Shown here: in pieces, positions 18,655 through 27,901 of the stretch
Layout of the letters: every line of letters starts with the position of its first letter
How positions within the stretch are numbered: the first letter of the stretch is position 1
NCBI GenBank assembly: GCA_905235805.1
Contig: CAJOMV010000016.1
Span: forward strand, 1-64,000
DNA: 64,000 bases
Direction of reading: 5' to 3'
Origin: an uncultured Ruminiclostridium sp.
Lineage (GTDB): Bacteria > Bacillota > Clostridia > Oscillospirales > Ruminococcaceae
Program-made: the position numbers and the translations under genes
The notes under the pieces: generated by a model
What the model was told of the DNA's origin: nothing
Seen by the model: the letters and a program-made list of their open reading frames with translations, nothing else
Databases searched by the model: none

Positions 18655-19329
18655 ATGAAAAGAAGAACAAGAAAACTCACCGGACTGCTTGTTGCAGCCG
18701 TTACAGCAGTATCCGCACTGACAGCGGGCTCATCGGCGCTCACGCTCTGCATAGGCGGCAAGTGCTTTGATATCCCTCTCTCGTCGGGCTGCGCACGCAT
18801 AGTACAGCTCACGCCCGACTGCCTGCGCAGCGGGAACTGCGGTACGGCACAGACCAAGCCGCAGTCTGCCGCGCCTGACTGCGTCGGCATAAACTGCGGC
18901 ACCCCGTCACAGACGACTGCGGCTCCCGCGGTACCGACAGGCGGTGACGCGGCGGCATCTACCGAGGTCGCGGACGTGCTTGCCCTTGTGAACAGCGAGA
19001 GAGCAGCCGCGGGCTTGTCGGTGCTCGCCCTCGACAGCAAGCTCTGTGCTCTCGCGGATATCCGCGCCAAGGAGATCGTGCAGTCCTTCTCCCACACCCG
19101 CCCGAACGGCACCTCCTGCTTCACCGTGTTCAAGGAGAACGGCGTAAGCTACCGCAGCGCGGGAGAAAATCTCGCCTACGGTCAGACCTCCGCGAAGGCT
19201 GTAATGAACGCTTGGATGAATTCCTCCGGGCATCGTGCGAACATACTCGGGAAGAATTTCGGCAAGATAGGCATATCCTGCTACATCGCGAACGGCAGGA
19301 GATACTGGGTACAGCTCTTCACGAATTAA
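18655..19329 (+). CDS. Secreted CAP/SCP-domain protein with Cys-rich linker
   Basis: Signal peptide, LVNSERAAAGLSVL, FSHTRPNG, GENLAYG, WMNSSGHRANIL; SD AGGAGG. Confidence 0.85.
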   Translation: MKRRTRKLTGLLVAAVTAVSALTAGSSALTLCIGGKCFDIPLSSGCARIVQLTPDCLRSGNCGTAQTKPQSAAPDCVGINCGTPSQTTAAPAVPTGGDAAASTEVADVLALVNSERAAAGLSVLALDSKLCALADIRAKEIVQSFSHTRPNGTSCFTVFKENGVSYRSAGENLAYGQTSAKAVMNAWMNSSGHRANILGKNFGKIGISCYIANGRRYWVQLFTN

Positions 19330-19345
19330 AAAAAGAAATTCCCGC

Positions 19346-19372
19346 TAAAGTTTTTCCCATATCTGACGATAT
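19346..19372 (+). promoter_or_regulatory. Sigma-28 type promoter TAAAGTTT-N11-GACGATAT
   Basis: -35 19346-19353, spacer 11, -10 19365-19372 (one mismatch to the other two). Confidence 0.7.
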
Positions 19373-19409
19373 TATAAAAAAGAGATAACAGAGATAAGGG
19401 GGAAAAGGT

Positions 19410-20003
19410 ATGGATATGGGAAACATCGGCGGGAGCTTTGCGCGCCCGCAGTACACCTCGCAGAAGCCCGCTAAGCGCACGGATGCCATGAAGCTCGCGG
19501 AGGCTCTGAACGCTCAGGCGGGACAGGCTGCCGAAACTCCGGAGGAGATGAGGCTCCGCGAACAGCAGGAGAGGGAAGCCCGCAAGGCTGCCGAAGAGGA
19601 GGAGCGCCGCAAGAAGCTCCAACAGAAGCAGCAGGAGAAGCAGGAACAGCTCGCAATGCTGAAACAGGAGCTCGAGAATTCCAACGAACAGGCGGAGGCG
19701 ATCGGAGACGAGTTCAAGGTCTACGCCCGATGCCTTACCATCGCTTCGCGCATTTCCCGCGGCGACACTGTCCCTCTCAAGGATATGAAGTACCTCGCGG
19801 AGAACGAGCCCGACCTGTTCAAGCAGGCAATTCTGCTCCGTATGCCCAACGACCACCCGAAAAAGCATAAAAGCGTCCTCGACGATGACGAGGAGCAGCA
19901 GACCGAGCAAACGTCGGAAAGCGGCGAGAGCGCGGCTCCAGAGGTGTCGCAGCCCACGGAACAGGCTCCCGGGATCCCCGAGGAGATAGCGGCAGAGGAA
20001 TAG
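19410..20003 (+). CDS. Uncharacterised coiled-coil protein, predicted sigma-28 dependent
   Basis: Charged helical region EEMRLREQQEREARKAAEEEERRKKLQQKQQEKQEQ; no signal peptide. Confidence 0.75.
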   Translation: MDMGNIGGSFARPQYTSQKPAKRTDAMKLAEALNAQAGQAAETPEEMRLREQQEREARKAAEEEERRKKLQQKQQEKQEQLAMLKQELENSNEQAEAIGDEFKVYARCLTIASRISRGDTVPLKDMKYLAENEPDLFKQAILLRMPNDHPKKHKSVLDDDEEQQTEQTSESGESAAPEVSQPTEQAPGIPEEIAAEE

Positions 20004-20036
20004 CAGACTCCGCCAGCGCTTAAGCGCATGAGGCTT

Positions 20037-20094
20037 GTCTGTCGGTCAGCCCCCTCTGGCTCCTTCGTCGCCACCTCCCCCAGTGGGGGAGACA
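20037..20094 (+). repeat. Intergenic repeat module B (GTCTGTCGGTCAGCCCCCTCTGGCTCCTTCGTCGCCACCTCCCCCAGTGGGGGAGACA)
   Basis: Near-identical to about 8852-8906. Confidence 0.8.
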
Positions 20095-20202
20095 CCTCAA
20101 ACTCCGCCCGGGCTAACGCCGCCCGGGACCCGCGGCAGCGCGCGGCGTTGCATCCGATCCGCTATGCCTTGCAGCCGGCAGAGGTAATGCGTAAAGAATG
20201 AG

Positions 20203-20238
20203 AAAAGACAGTCATATCCCGATTTATGGCTGTCTTTT
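20203..20238. terminator. Hairpin terminator AAAAGACAGTCATA..TATGGCTGTCTTTT
   Basis: Inverted repeat with T run. Confidence 0.7.
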
Positions 20239-20362
20239 TATTTTATGTCACAAAATCCTTGCATTTTTTCTGAAAGTATGATATAATATTAAAATATATA
20301 TAATGGGGAGTGTGTCCCCGCCCGCAATATCTAAGGAAATCAGAAAAGGAGGACTTATTCCT

Positions 20363-21745
20363 ATGGCTTCGCATTATCCTTTTTCAAAAGTCACACCCGA
20401 GCTTGAAGCTCTGGCGGCGCTCTGCACAGAGAGCGGAAATATCTCCCCCGAGCTTTACCGTGAACACAATGTTTATTTAGGGCTCCGTGACCTGAACGGC
20501 AAGGGCGTTCTCACGGGACTTACGGAAATTTCGGAAATAGTCTCCAAAAAGCTCGTTGACGGAAAGGAGATCCCCTGCGACGGCGAGCTCTACTACCGCG
20601 GCATTAACGTCCGGGATATAATAAAGGGATTTATGAGGGACGACCGCTTCGGCTTCGAGGAGACCACCTACCTGCTGCTCTTCGGGAACCTGCCGGATAA
20701 ACAGCAGCTCGACGATTTTATTAAGATGATAGGCAATTTCAGACGGCTCCCGTCCTCCTTTGTGCGGGATATCGTGCTGAAATCCCCGAGCGAGGATATC
20801 ATGAACACACTCGCGCGGTGCGTGCTGTTCCTGTATGCCTACGACGACTACCCGAACGACCTGTCCGTGCCAAACGTGCTGCGGCAGTCCCTCGAGCTTA
20901 TCGCGCTCTTTCCCATGCTTCTGGTGTACAGCTACAACGCAAAGCGCTACTATATAGATGGCGACGGTCTTATCATACACCGCCCGAAGAAAAACCTCTC
21001 CACCGCGGAGAATATCCTCTATATGCTCCGCGACGACCGCAAATATACCCAGCTCGAGGCGAGAGTCCTCGACGTTGCGCTGGTGCTCCACGCAGAGCAC
21101 GGCGGCGGAAACAATTCGACCTTCACCACCCACGTTGTCACCTCCTCCGGCACCGACACCTACTCAGCGATAACCGCGGCGCTCTGCTCCCTCAAGGGTC
21201 CCAAGCACGGCGGCGCGAACCTGAAGGTCATGGGAATGTTCGAGGAGTTAAAGCGCGAGGTAAAGGACTGGAACAACGATGACGAGATAACCGCATACCT
21301 CCAGAAGCTTCTCGACAAGGAAGCTTTCGACAGAAGCGGGCTCATATACGGTATGGGTCACGCGGTGTACTCCATTTCCGACCCGAGAGCGCAGATATTC
21401 AAGCAGTACGTCGAGAAGCTCGCGGCGGAGAAGCAGATGGAGCGGGAATTCGCGCTGTACAGCTCCGTCGAGCGCCTTGCCGCGGAGCTTATCGCCAAGA
21501 AGCGCCGCATATACAAGGGGGTCAGCGCGAACATAGATTTTTACAGCGGCTTCTGCTATTCCATGCTCGGACTGCCGCTGGAGCTGTACACTCCGCTGTT
21601 CGCGGCTGCGAGAATGTCGGGCTGGTCGGCTCACCGCATCGAGGAGCTCATCAACGCCAACAAGATAATCCGTCCCGCGTACCTCAACGTACACCCGAGG
21701 ACCGATTATATACCGCTTTCCGAAAGGGATAACAGCAAGAAGTGA
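20363..21745 (+). CDS. Citrate synthase family protein
   Basis: ELYYRGINVRDII, LHAEHGGGNNSTF, KGPKHGGAN, GMGHAVY..DPRA, NIDFYSGF. Confidence 0.9.
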   Translation: MASHYPFSKVTPELEALAALCTESGNISPELYREHNVYLGLRDLNGKGVLTGLTEISEIVSKKLVDGKEIPCDGELYYRGINVRDIIKGFMRDDRFGFEETTYLLLFGNLPDKQQLDDFIKMIGNFRRLPSSFVRDIVLKSPSEDIMNTLARCVLFLYAYDDYPNDLSVPNVLRQSLELIALFPMLLVYSYNAKRYYIDGDGLIIHRPKKNLSTAENILYMLRDDRKYTQLEARVLDVALVLHAEHGGGNNSTFTTHVVTSSGTDTYSAITAALCSLKGPKHGGANLKVMGMFEELKREVKDWNNDDEITAYLQKLLDKEAFDRSGLIYGMGHAVYSISDPRAQIFKQYVEKLAAEKQMEREFALYSSVERLAAELIAKKRRIYKGVSANIDFYSGFCYSMLGLPLELYTPLFAAARMSGWSAHRIEELINANKIIRPAYLNVHPRTDYIPLSERDNSKK

Positions 21746-21793
21746 TTTCCGCAGAAACAGCAGCGGGGAGGTAATGACACGGTAACAGAAGAA

Positions 21794-22681
21794 ATGCTGT
21801 CCGATATTTCGGACTACGCTAACTGGATAGAGATAGAGCCGATCGAGACGGGGCTTTCGGAAGACAGCAAATTCCACATCACCCGTAACAACGGCACCGA
21901 GCTGATACTGCGCGTATCGGACATATCGCACTACAAACGCCACTGCGAAAGCGCGCGTTTTTCGGAGTACGTCCACAATCGGCTCGGGCTTAACATGAAT
22001 ATGCCCATTGAGGTGGCGGCGTGCTGCGGGGATACGCTGGTCTATACGCTCTATACATGGGTGGACGGCGTTGAGGCGGAGACAAAGGTCTGCAATCTCC
22101 ACACTCCCGAGCAGGCGAAATACGGCGAGGCTGCCGGTGCACTGCTGCGGAGGATACACACTATCACCGCCCCGGAGGACATTCTCCCTTGGGACGAGTA
22201 CTTCAACCAGCATCTCGACGAGCTGCTGGACATGTTCAGGTACAGGATAAACGGCTCCTTCAAAGGCGACGGGCAGACAATAGACTTCATAGAGCAGAAC
22301 CGCTCCCTCCTTGCGGGACGTCCCCAGACTGCCCTGCACGGTGATTTCCGCTCCGGCAACCTCATCGTCACGAAGGGCGGAGAGCTCGGCATAATCGACT
22401 TCGGGCGCTGGTGCTGGGGGGACCCGTACATGGACTTCCAGTGCGTCGGACGCTCCTGCAGCGCCCCATTTGCCCGCGGACAGATAAACGGCTACTTCGA
22501 GGGGGATATCCCGGGGGACTTCTTCGCTCTGATGTCGTTCTACACTGCCGTTGACAGCATAAAGCGCATAGTCCTCGCTCACGCGCGCGGAAAGGAAGAG
22601 TACGCGGAGGCGGTGAAGTCCGCCGAAAAGACTGCCCGGGAGTATGACAACTTTACGGGGCATGTTCCGAATTGGTATTGA
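21794..22681 (+). CDS. APH-family phosphotransferase
   Basis: LHGDFRSGNLIVTKGGELGIIDFGRWCWGDPYMD; exact start uncertain. Confidence 0.8.
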   Translation: MLSDISDYANWIEIEPIETGLSEDSKFHITRNNGTELILRVSDISHYKRHCESARFSEYVHNRLGLNMNMPIEVAACCGDTLVYTLYTWVDGVEAETKVCNLHTPEQAKYGEAAGALLRRIHTITAPEDILPWDEYFNQHLDELLDMFRYRINGSFKGDGQTIDFIEQNRSLLAGRPQTALHGDFRSGNLIVTKGGELGIIDFGRWCWGDPYMDFQCVGRSCSAPFARGQINGYFEGDIPGDFFALMSFYTAVDSIKRIVLAHARGKEEYAEAVKSAEKTAREYDNFTGHVPNWY

Positions 22682-22684
22682 TAT

Positions 22685-23191
22685 ATGAAGAACATTATTC
22701 TGACAGGAATGCCCGGCTGCGGCAAAAGCACCGTCGGCGTAGTCCTTGCTAAAACTCTCGGTATGCGGTTCGTCGATACCGACCTGATAATCCAGCAGCA
22801 GAACCATGACCTGCTGTGGCGTCTTATAGACCGCTACGGTGTGAAGCGGTTCGAGGAGATGGAGGAGGAAGCCCTCCTGTCGGTTCCCGACACCGAAGAC
22901 ACCGTGATAGCCACCGGCGGCAGCGCCGTATTCTGCGAGAGGGGAATGAATTTCCTCAAACAGACGGGGCTGTGTATCTACCTGAAGGTCCCCTGTGACG
23001 AGCTGGTGCGCAGGTTAAGCAATATAAAGACCCGCGGTATCGCCGCGGCAAAGGGAATGACGGTGGAGGATATATTCGCGGAAAGAAGTCCGTACTACGA
23101 AAAATACTCGGACTTTACGATAGAATGCGGTGATATGCACATTGAGGATATAACCGCGCTGATAGCAAAACGGACGGAAAAGGAAGCATGA
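22685..23191 (+). CDS. aroK: Shikimate kinase family protein
   Basis: MKNIILTGMPGCGKSTVGVVLAKTLGMRFVDTD, TGGSAVF. Confidence 0.82.
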   Translation: MKNIILTGMPGCGKSTVGVVLAKTLGMRFVDTDLIIQQQNHDLLWRLIDRYGVKRFEEMEEEALLSVPDTEDTVIATGGSAVFCERGMNFLKQTGLCIYLKVPCDELVRRLSNIKTRGIAAAKGMTVEDIFAERSPYYEKYSDFTIECGDMHIEDITALIAKRTEKEA

Positions 23192-23904
23192 GCGACAAGA
23201 TACAGTACCGCCACGAGCTGAAATACCGCATAAACGGCGGCACTTACCACATACTGCGGCAGCGGCTGAATGCCGTTATGATGCCCGACACCCATACCGA
23301 GGGCGGAATGTACCGCGTCACGAGCCTGTACTTCGACGATATATACCGTTCGGCGTACAACGACAAGGTGAACGGCGCTCTGCACCGCAAGAAATACCGC
23401 GTCCGGGTGTACGGTCTCGGGAGAGATGTCATAAATCTCGAGGAGAAGGTAAAGGACAGGGACGTGGGCTACAAGAAAAGCGACCGGATAACCGAGGAGG
23501 AGTACCGGAAGCTCCTGACGGGAGACTGCGCGTTCCTCGCGGACGAGAAGTATGCCGACAGCGCGGGCGGGGATTTCTTCGCCTCAAGCTCGGCGGTGAG
23601 GCTCTCCCCCTCCGTCATCGTGGACTATATCCGCGAGCCGTATGTCTGCAGCGCGGGAAATGTCCGCGTCACCTTCGATATGAAGATAGCGGCGTGCACG
23701 AACGGGCTCGACCTGTTCTCACCCGATAATATATACGAAACGGTAATGCCGGAGAACGAGATAGTTCTCGAGATAAAGTATGACAACTACCTGCCCGGGC
23801 ATATACGGCAGGTGCTCACGGGTTTCACGTCAAGTGAGGAAGCCGTTTCAAAATTCGTTCTGTGTTCCGACAGGCTCGGCGACCACCGCCGGCTTTACTG
23901 CTGA
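23188..23904 (+). CDS. VTC-domain (polyphosphate polymerase-like) protein
   Basis: RHELKYRI, RVTSLYFDD, HRKKYRVRVYG, NLEEKVKDRD, VLEIKYDNYLP; overlaps aroK by 4 bp. Confidence 0.82.
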   Translation: MSDKIQYRHELKYRINGGTYHILRQRLNAVMMPDTHTEGGMYRVTSLYFDDIYRSAYNDKVNGALHRKKYRVRVYGLGRDVINLEEKVKDRDVGYKKSDRITEEEYRKLLTGDCAFLADEKYADSAGGDFFASSSAVRLSPSVIVDYIREPYVCSAGNVRVTFDMKIAACTNGLDLFSPDNIYETVMPENEIVLEIKYDNYLPGHIRQVLTGFTSSEEAVSKFVLCSDRLGDHRRLYC

Positions 23905-23930
23905 TACTTACTTTCGGAGGAAATAACACT

Positions 23931-24614
23931 ATGCAGCCTAAACTTATGAGCATTGTTGACGAAGCTATCGCCCTTTTCGGCGACGATCTGAAATTCTCCG
24001 CGCTGACTCCCGCGGCTATCCTCACGGCAATGGCTACCTCACTCGTCTGCGGAGTCATCATCTATCTTGTGTACCGCTTCTGCTACCGCGGAGTGGTATA
24101 CAGCGACAACTTCAATATCCTGCTCGTGATGATAACCTCGATAACCGGCTTCATCATCATGACCATAAGCTCGAACGTCGTGCTCTCCCTCGGTATGGTG
24201 GGCGCGCTCTCTATCGTGAGATTTCGTTCCGCTATCAAGGACCCCCTCGACATCGGGTTCCTGTTCTGGGCGATAGCCGCGGGCATAACCGCGGGCGCGG
24301 GACTGTATTTCGTGGCGCTCCTCGGCACGGTGGTCATAGCTGTCATTTACATAGTGTTCTCCATGCTGAAAAAGACGAAGAGGAATTATCTTCTTATAGT
24401 GCATTACACCGACGCGGCTGACGACAATGTGAACGCTGTCCTCGGCGGAATGAAGTACAGACTCAAAAACAAGACGAAAACCGGCGACAATAACGAGATC
24501 ACTATCGAGATAAAGGTAAAGAACAACGACACCTCCGGACTGTCCCGCTTCAAGGGGATAGAGGGCGTTACCTCCGTGACCCTGCTGGAATACAACGGGG
24601 AGTATATGAACTGA
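23931..24614 (+). CDS. DUF4956-like membrane protein
   Basis: Multi-TM with NVVLSLGMVGALSIVRFRSAIKDPLD; adjacency to VTC gene. Confidence 0.78.
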   Translation: MQPKLMSIVDEAIALFGDDLKFSALTPAAILTAMATSLVCGVIIYLVYRFCYRGVVYSDNFNILLVMITSITGFIIMTISSNVVLSLGMVGALSIVRFRSAIKDPLDIGFLFWAIAAGITAGAGLYFVALLGTVVIAVIYIVFSMLKKTKRNYLLIVHYTDAADDNVNAVLGGMKYRLKNKTKTGDNNEITIEIKVKNNDTSGLSRFKGIEGVTSVTLLEYNGEYMN

Positions 24615-24621
24615 TTGCTTT

Positions 24622-24700
24622 TGCTCGAGACTGGGGGGAACTTTTCTGAAGAAAAGTTCCCCCCAGACCCCCTTCAAAAGACTTTTTAATTGCTTCGCGT
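24622..24700 (+). repeat. Intergenic hairpin repeat module A, 17-bp perfect stem
   Basis: CTGGGGGGAACTTTTCT (24631-24647) / AGAAAAGTTCCCCCCAG (24650-24666); flanks shared with 40899-40976. Confidence 0.85.
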
Positions 24701-24748
24701 TCTCTTTTCAGAGTTGTCGAAAAGATTTCCCCTTATGCAAAATACCTA

Positions 24749-24777
24749 TTGACAAACCGGAAAAAAAGGTTTATAAT
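24749..24777 (+). promoter_or_regulatory. Consensus sigma-A promoter TTGACA-N17-TATAAT
   Basis: -35 24749-24754, -10 24772-24777. Confidence 0.8.
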
Positions 24778-24853
24778 GTACTTTAGCGCAAAAAAGCACC
24801 ATTACAAAAAAGTGTGACTGCGAAAAAGCAGCTATACTTTAAAGGAGTACATC

Positions 24854-26524
24854 ATGCCACTGATAATCACGATTCTCGTACTGTACATCGCACTTGCGGT
24901 CGGTATAGGAGTATACTTCAACAGGAAAGCAAACACCGTAAACGAGTATGTCCTCGGCGGACGCAGCGTCGGTCCGTGGATCACCGCCTTCGCGTATGGT
25001 ACAAGCTACTTCTCCGCCGTTATCTTTGTCGGCTATGCCGGAAAGTTCGGCTGGAACTTCGGTATCTCGTCCACTTGGATAGGTATAGGCAACTGCCTTA
25101 TCGGCTCCCTCATGGCGTGGGCGCTCATGGGCAGACGCACCCGCGTTATGTCGAAGCACCTCGAGAGCTCCACAATGCCGGAATTTTTCGAGAAGCGCTA
25201 CATGAGCAAGACCCTCAAGATCGTAGCGGCGATCATCGTGTTCATCTTCCTTATCCCTTACACCGCTTCCGTGTACAACGGTCTTTCGAGACTGTTCGAA
25301 ATGGTATTCCATATCGACTACTCTATCTGCGTAATCGCCATGGCGGTAGTCACCGCGGTATATGTGATCCTCGGCGGCTATAAGGCGACCGCGTACAATG
25401 ACTTCATTCAGGGCATAATAATGCTGATAGGTATATGTGCCGTAGTCATCGCGACCCTCGCAAACAAGGGCGGCTTCTACGAGGCGCTCAACCAGATGTC
25501 GCAGATACCAAATGACAAGGGCGTTCTCGCGGGCATGCAGGGCGCGTACGCGAGCTTCTTCGGTCCCGACCCGATAAACCTGCTGGGCGTTATCATACTT
25601 ACCTCTCTCGGTACATGGGGACTTCCGCAGATGGTCACAAAGTTCTATACCATAAAGGACGAGCGTTCCATTAAGTCCGGGACTATCGTCTCCACAGCCT
25701 TCGCGCTTATCGTGGCGGGCGGCTGCTACTTCCTCGGCGGCTTCGGACGCATCTTCGTCGAGAATGTCGACGGACAGCCCGCAAGCGGCTTTGACGGTAT
25801 TATCCCCGCAATGCTCGAAACTCTCCCCGACCTGCTTATCGGTATTGTCGTGGTACTGGTGCTCTCCGCGTCCATGTCCACGCTCTCTTCGCTGGTGCTC
25901 ACCTCCAGCTCCTCGATAACGCTCGACCTCATCGCCCCGATGATGAAGGGCAAGCTCGACGAGAAGAAGAAGGTCCTCGTTCTGCGCATATTCGTCGCGT
26001 TGTTCCTCGTGGTCTCCGTGATCATAGCGCTCAACAAGAACGCCCTCATCTCCGACCTTATGGGCTATTCGTGGGGCGCACTCGCGGGAGCGTTCTTAGC
26101 GCCGTTCCTGTACGGTCTGTTCTGGAAGAAGACCACCCGCGCTTCCGTATGGGTAAGCTTCATCTTCGGTATCGGTCTTACACTGCTCCACTTCATACTC
26201 GCGTCGCTGGGTCAGCTTTCCGGCACGTTCCTCGGCTTCACGGTCGCTTCGCCTGTCAACCTCGGCGCGTTCACCATGGTAGGCTCGCTGATAATAGTAC
26301 CGATAGTGAGCCTTATCACCCCGAAGATGCAGAACAAAGACCTCGACTACATCTTCAGCTGCTACAGCAAGAGGGTGACCGTCAGCCAGAGCGAGGCTAT
26401 AACGTCCGGCGCGGAGGTAATTGAGACCTCTGCCGGCGAAGCTCCCGTTCAGAAGCAGAAGATAGCTCCCGGCGAGCCCAGACCCGCAAGCAGCATAAAG
26501 AAAAAGAAGAAAAAGAGAAAATAA
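24854..26524 (+). CDS. Sodium:solute symporter (SSS) family protein
   Basis: NEYVLGGRSVGPWITAFAYGTSYFSAVIFVGYAG, multi-TM; lysine-rich C-tail. Confidence 0.9.
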   Translation: MPLIITILVLYIALAVGIGVYFNRKANTVNEYVLGGRSVGPWITAFAYGTSYFSAVIFVGYAGKFGWNFGISSTWIGIGNCLIGSLMAWALMGRRTRVMSKHLESSTMPEFFEKRYMSKTLKIVAAIIVFIFLIPYTASVYNGLSRLFEMVFHIDYSICVIAMAVVTAVYVILGGYKATAYNDFIQGIIMLIGICAVVIATLANKGGFYEALNQMSQIPNDKGVLAGMQGAYASFFGPDPINLLGVIILTSLGTWGLPQMVTKFYTIKDERSIKSGTIVSTAFALIVAGGCYFLGGFGRIFVENVDGQPASGFDGIIPAMLETLPDLLIGIVVVLVLSASMSTLSSLVLTSSSSITLDLIAPMMKGKLDEKKKVLVLRIFVALFLVVSVIIALNKNALISDLMGYSWGALAGAFLAPFLYGLFWKKTTRASVWVSFIFGIGLTLLHFILASLGQLSGTFLGFTVASPVNLGAFTMVGSLIIVPIVSLITPKMQNKDLDYIFSCYSKRVTVSQSEAITSGAEVIETSAGEAPVQKQKIAPGEPRPASSIKKKKKKRK

Positions 26525-26563
26525 AAACCGATATTACCGATAAACAACAGGAGGAAATGAAAA

Positions 26564-27889
26564 ATGTTTTTTGACAAAGACGCGGAAACGATGCCGCGCG
26601 CAGAGCTTGAGAAGATACAGCTCGAAAAGCTGAAAAAGACGGCTGTGTATTGCTATGAGAATGTGAAGCTGTACAAGGACAAATTCGACAAGGCGGGGTT
26701 TGACCCGCGTTCCATAAAGGAGCTGAAGGACTTACAGCGCATTCCGTTCACCACGAAGGAGGACTTCCGCGACAACTACCCCTTCGGTATGTTCGCGGTG
26801 CCGATGAAGAAGATCGTGAGAATGCACGCTTCCTCCGGCACTACGGGTAAGCCCACGGTAGTCGGCTACACGAAGGCTGACCTCGAGATGTGGAGCGACT
26901 GCATGGCGAGAATTGTCGCGGCGGCGGGAGCTACCGAGGACGATATCGTGCAGATATGCTTCGGGTACGGTCTGTTCACCGGCGCTCTCGGTCTGCACTA
27001 CGGGCTAGAGAAGCTCGGCGCGGCTGTAGTTCCCAGCTCGTCTGGCAATACCGAAAAGACCGTTATGATGATGCGCGACTTCGGCACGACAGCCCTCGTT
27101 TCCACGCCTTCCTACGCTCTGCGTATCGGCGAGGTAATGCAGGAGGTCGGCATAAAGCCGGAGGAGATAAAGCTGCGTCTCGGACTGCTGGGCTCGGAGG
27201 GGGCTACTCCCGAGATGCGCGACCAGATCGAGAAGAGCTTACACATGTTCGTCACCGACAACTACGGCATGAGCGAGCTTATGGGACCGGGCGTGTCGGG
27301 CGAATGCACGGAGCGCTGCGGTATGCACTTCAACGAGGACCACTTCCTTCCCGAGATAATCGACCCCGCTACCGGGGAAGTCCTCCCCGAGGGACAGAGC
27401 GGCGAGCTGGTAGTCACCACCCTCGACAAGGAGGGGCTGCCGGTGCTCCGCTACAAGACCCACGACATCACCTCGATAACCTACGAGAAGTGCCGCTGCG
27501 GTCGTACCCACGCGAGAATGATGAAGCCCACCGGAAGAACCGACGATATGCTGAAGATCCGCGGCGTCAACATCTTCCCGTCGCAGATAGAGAGCGTTAT
27601 CATGGTAATACCCGAGATAGCCCCCTACTATCAGCTTGTAGTCGGCAGAGAGGGCTCCGCCGATAACCTCGAGGTAAAGGTCGAGCTTCAGGACGCGTCG
27701 CTGCTCACGGATTACAGAAATCTCGAGGAGCTCCGTTCCCGTATACATCACAATCTAAAGACCGTACTCGGTATCAGCACAAAGGTTTCCCTTGTTGAGC
27801 CCAAGTCGATAGAACGTACAGCCGGCAAGGCAAAGCGCGTCATCGACAACCGCCCGAAGGAGACTGCCACATTCTCCGTGGAGCAGTAA
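26564..27889 (+). CDS. paaK: Phenylacetate-CoA ligase family protein
   Basis: MHASSGTTGKPTVVGYT, YGMSELMGPGVSGEC, GRTDDMLKIRGVNIFPSQIE. Confidence 0.9.
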   Translation: MFFDKDAETMPRAELEKIQLEKLKKTAVYCYENVKLYKDKFDKAGFDPRSIKELKDLQRIPFTTKEDFRDNYPFGMFAVPMKKIVRMHASSGTTGKPTVVGYTKADLEMWSDCMARIVAAAGATEDDIVQICFGYGLFTGALGLHYGLEKLGAAVVPSSSGNTEKTVMMMRDFGTTALVSTPSYALRIGEVMQEVGIKPEEIKLRLGLLGSEGATPEMRDQIEKSLHMFVTDNYGMSELMGPGVSGECTERCGMHFNEDHFLPEIIDPATGEVLPEGQSGELVVTTLDKEGLPVLRYKTHDITSITYEKCRCGRTHARMMKPTGRTDDMLKIRGVNIFPSQIESVIMVIPEIAPYYQLVVGREGSADNLEVKVELQDASLLTDYRNLEELRSRIHHNLKTVLGISTKVSLVEPKSIERTAGKAKRVIDNRPKETATFSVEQ

Positions 27890-27901
27890 GGAGGGACGGC
27901 A

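Noticed and set aside
21248-22807. 519-aa minus-strand ORF opposite citrate synthase/APH
   Set aside because: Antisense shadow spanning two supported genes.
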